Of a stretch of 30,794 nucleotides of DNA, positions 30,189 through 30,794 are shown piece after piece. Within the stretch, counting starts at the first letter, position 1. Each line of letters begins with the position of its first letter. This stretch comes from a virus. The notes under the pieces are model-generated. The model saw only the letters and a program-made list of their open reading frames with translations, was not told the DNA's origin and searched no databases. The position numbers and the translations under genes were made by a program. The DNA lies in the IMG/VR virus record IMGVR_UViG_3300048509_000003, positions 1 to 30,794 of that record. One strand, given 5' to 3'.

Positions 30189-30416
30189 ACTTTTATCTCC
30201 ATATTTTAGTTAAAATTAAGGTGCTAGTTGGTTTATTTACTACTCAAACTAGCAGAAAGAGTATTTCAGGGCTGTTTCTCGGTTTATATTTGTTCTAGTT
30301 TATCCTGATTGCACAGTTTAATTTTACGATTTAACAGCAGTCCCTAGAGACTAAGCGATATTATTATATGTGCTTTAGTTGTAGCACCTCTTTAGCTTAG
30401 TGTCCTATAAGTTTTA
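30189..30416 (-). promoter_or_regulatory. Structured gene-free leader (candidate cis RNA)
   Basis: 228 nt without a gene. A 7-bp stem ACTAAGC/GCTTAGT (30350-30401) encloses the hairpin GTGCT/AGCAC (30370-30387), and a second 7-bp stem GCTAGTT/AACTAGC (30223-30253) stands just before the conserved ...TTAATTTTAACT...ATGGAGATAAAA end. The layout (upstream structure, a hairpin, the U-rich stretch, then the ribosome site) parallels the leader at 29167-29441. No match to a known riboswitch class was recognised. Confidence 0.4.
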
Positions 30417-30614
30417 TTATTTGCTGTAAATTAATTTATTAATTATTTTTTTATCTTTGCTAAAAGAACTTACAATAAATTCATTAATAATATCTTTACT
30501 TGTTTCTTTACAATAATCTTTGTAATGAAATACTATATCTCTTGTGTGAAAATTTACAATATCTTTTCTAGGCTTTACTTCTATTTTAATTACATCATGT
30601 AAGTTAATTTCCAT
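30417..30614 (-). CDS. First leftward early gene, hypothetical
   Basis: 65 residues from the ATG at 30614, chosen because AAGGAAAT precedes it and because the in-frame start at 30662 would lie at or before the predicted transcription start. Basic and beta-rich (MEINLHDVIKIEVKPRKDI), ending KKIINKLIYSK. No family recognised. First gene after the early promoter. Confidence 0.55.
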   Translation of the reverse strand: MEINLHDVIKIEVKPRKDIVNFHTRDIVFHYKDYCKETSKDIINEFIVSSFSKDKKIINKLIYSK

Positions 30615-30652
30615 ATTTATTTCCTTAGTCTTAGTAGACCTGTTAGTTAATT

Positions 30653-30718
30653 GCCCCAACACAATAACAAATCAGTCGGGGCTTGTCAAGTGAAAGCATG
30701 TATGTAAATAATTTACAT
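30653..30718 (-). promoter_or_regulatory. Early leftward promoter with two operator-like dyads
   Basis: On the minus strand TTGACA (30684-30689), a 17-bp spacer and TATTGT (30661-30666). An inverted repeat with 8-bp arms, GCCCCGAC and GTTGGGGC (30653-30682), spans the spacer, the -10 and the probable start site. A second, perfect 17-bp palindrome atgtaaataatttacat (30702-30718) lies about 12 bp upstream of the -35. The pair looks like a repressor site and an activator site. Confidence 0.65.
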
Positions 30719-30794
30719 CTGTATAATATTCCAAACAGTACCTTGTTCCATAGAAGTTTTATTCAGATAATCTTTAGACGAGGATATTTTTACC

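Noticed and set aside
29167-30416. tRNA, group I intron or CRISPR in the gene-free stretches
   Set aside because: No cloverleaf or T-loop sequence, no intron core motifs next to a split gene and no regularly spaced repeats were found.
30702-30718. Reading the 17-bp palindrome as a true CRP site
   Set aside because: CRP sites are TGTGA-N6-TCACA; this is TGTAA-N5-TTACA, so spacing and core differ. It is kept only as an unassigned dyad.
30713-30793. Open minus-strand frame of 26 codons entering from the right edge and ending at 30713
   Set aside because: It could be the end of a gene outside the window, but it is too short to tell from chance, has no recognisable content, and overlaps the upstream palindrome.

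Overview
This window is a low-GC piece of a double-stranded DNA phage genome, most like the T7-like marine podoviruses of low-GC alphaproteobacteria such as SAR11. The T7-type replication set, the GTA-type 3TM holin, class I ribonucleotide reductase and very tight gene packing support that; the host assignment is inference. No terminase, portal, major capsid, phage RNA polymerase, integrase or tRNA is visible, so the window is only part of the genome. Its left edge cuts through a tail fibre gene.

Layout. 1-11310 (+): a C-terminal tail fibre fragment with an S74 self-cleaving chaperone, two small proteins, then five large virion-type proteins. The last of these is 1510 aa and ends in what looks like an ADP-ribosyltransferase domain. 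11312-12586 (+): lysis genes (T4-type lysozyme, 3TM holin, a single-pass membrane protein). 12567-17349 (+): a cassette unusual for a phage, comprising CsgF, the outer-membrane lipoprotein pore CsgG, a secreted curlin-repeat protein, a FecR-domain protein and a CHASE2 class III adenylate cyclase with a full set of catalytic residues. 17342-26078 (-): the nucleotide and DNA metabolism genes (NrdB, NrdA, a small DUF3310-like protein, endonuclease I, a RecB/Cas4-like exonuclease, a second nuclease-like protein, PolA-type polymerase, primase-helicase). 26155-30614 (-): an early region with a gp2.5-like SSB, a GP88-family protein, many small unknown proteins (three of only 26, 27 and 57 aa) and two structured leaders of about 230-275 nt without genes.

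The two strands converge at 17342-17349, where the cyclase and the last leftward gene overlap by 8 bp. Leftward transcription seems to use host sigma70-type promoters: three sites have an exact TTGACA and a 17-bp spacer, at 30661-30689, 26900-26928 and inside polA at 23701-23729. Dyads surround the first and second of these. A rho-independent terminator separates the SSB genes from the primase-helicase.

The most notable system is the curli-like secretion plus cAMP-signalling cassette next to the lysis genes. CsgF and CsgG would form a gated outer-membrane secretion pore, the curlin-like protein is the likely substrate, and the FecR and CHASE2 proteins would sense something in the periplasm and make cAMP inside the cell. 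Whether this serves lysis, coating of the infected cell or reprogramming of host cAMP regulation cannot be decided from sequence alone.
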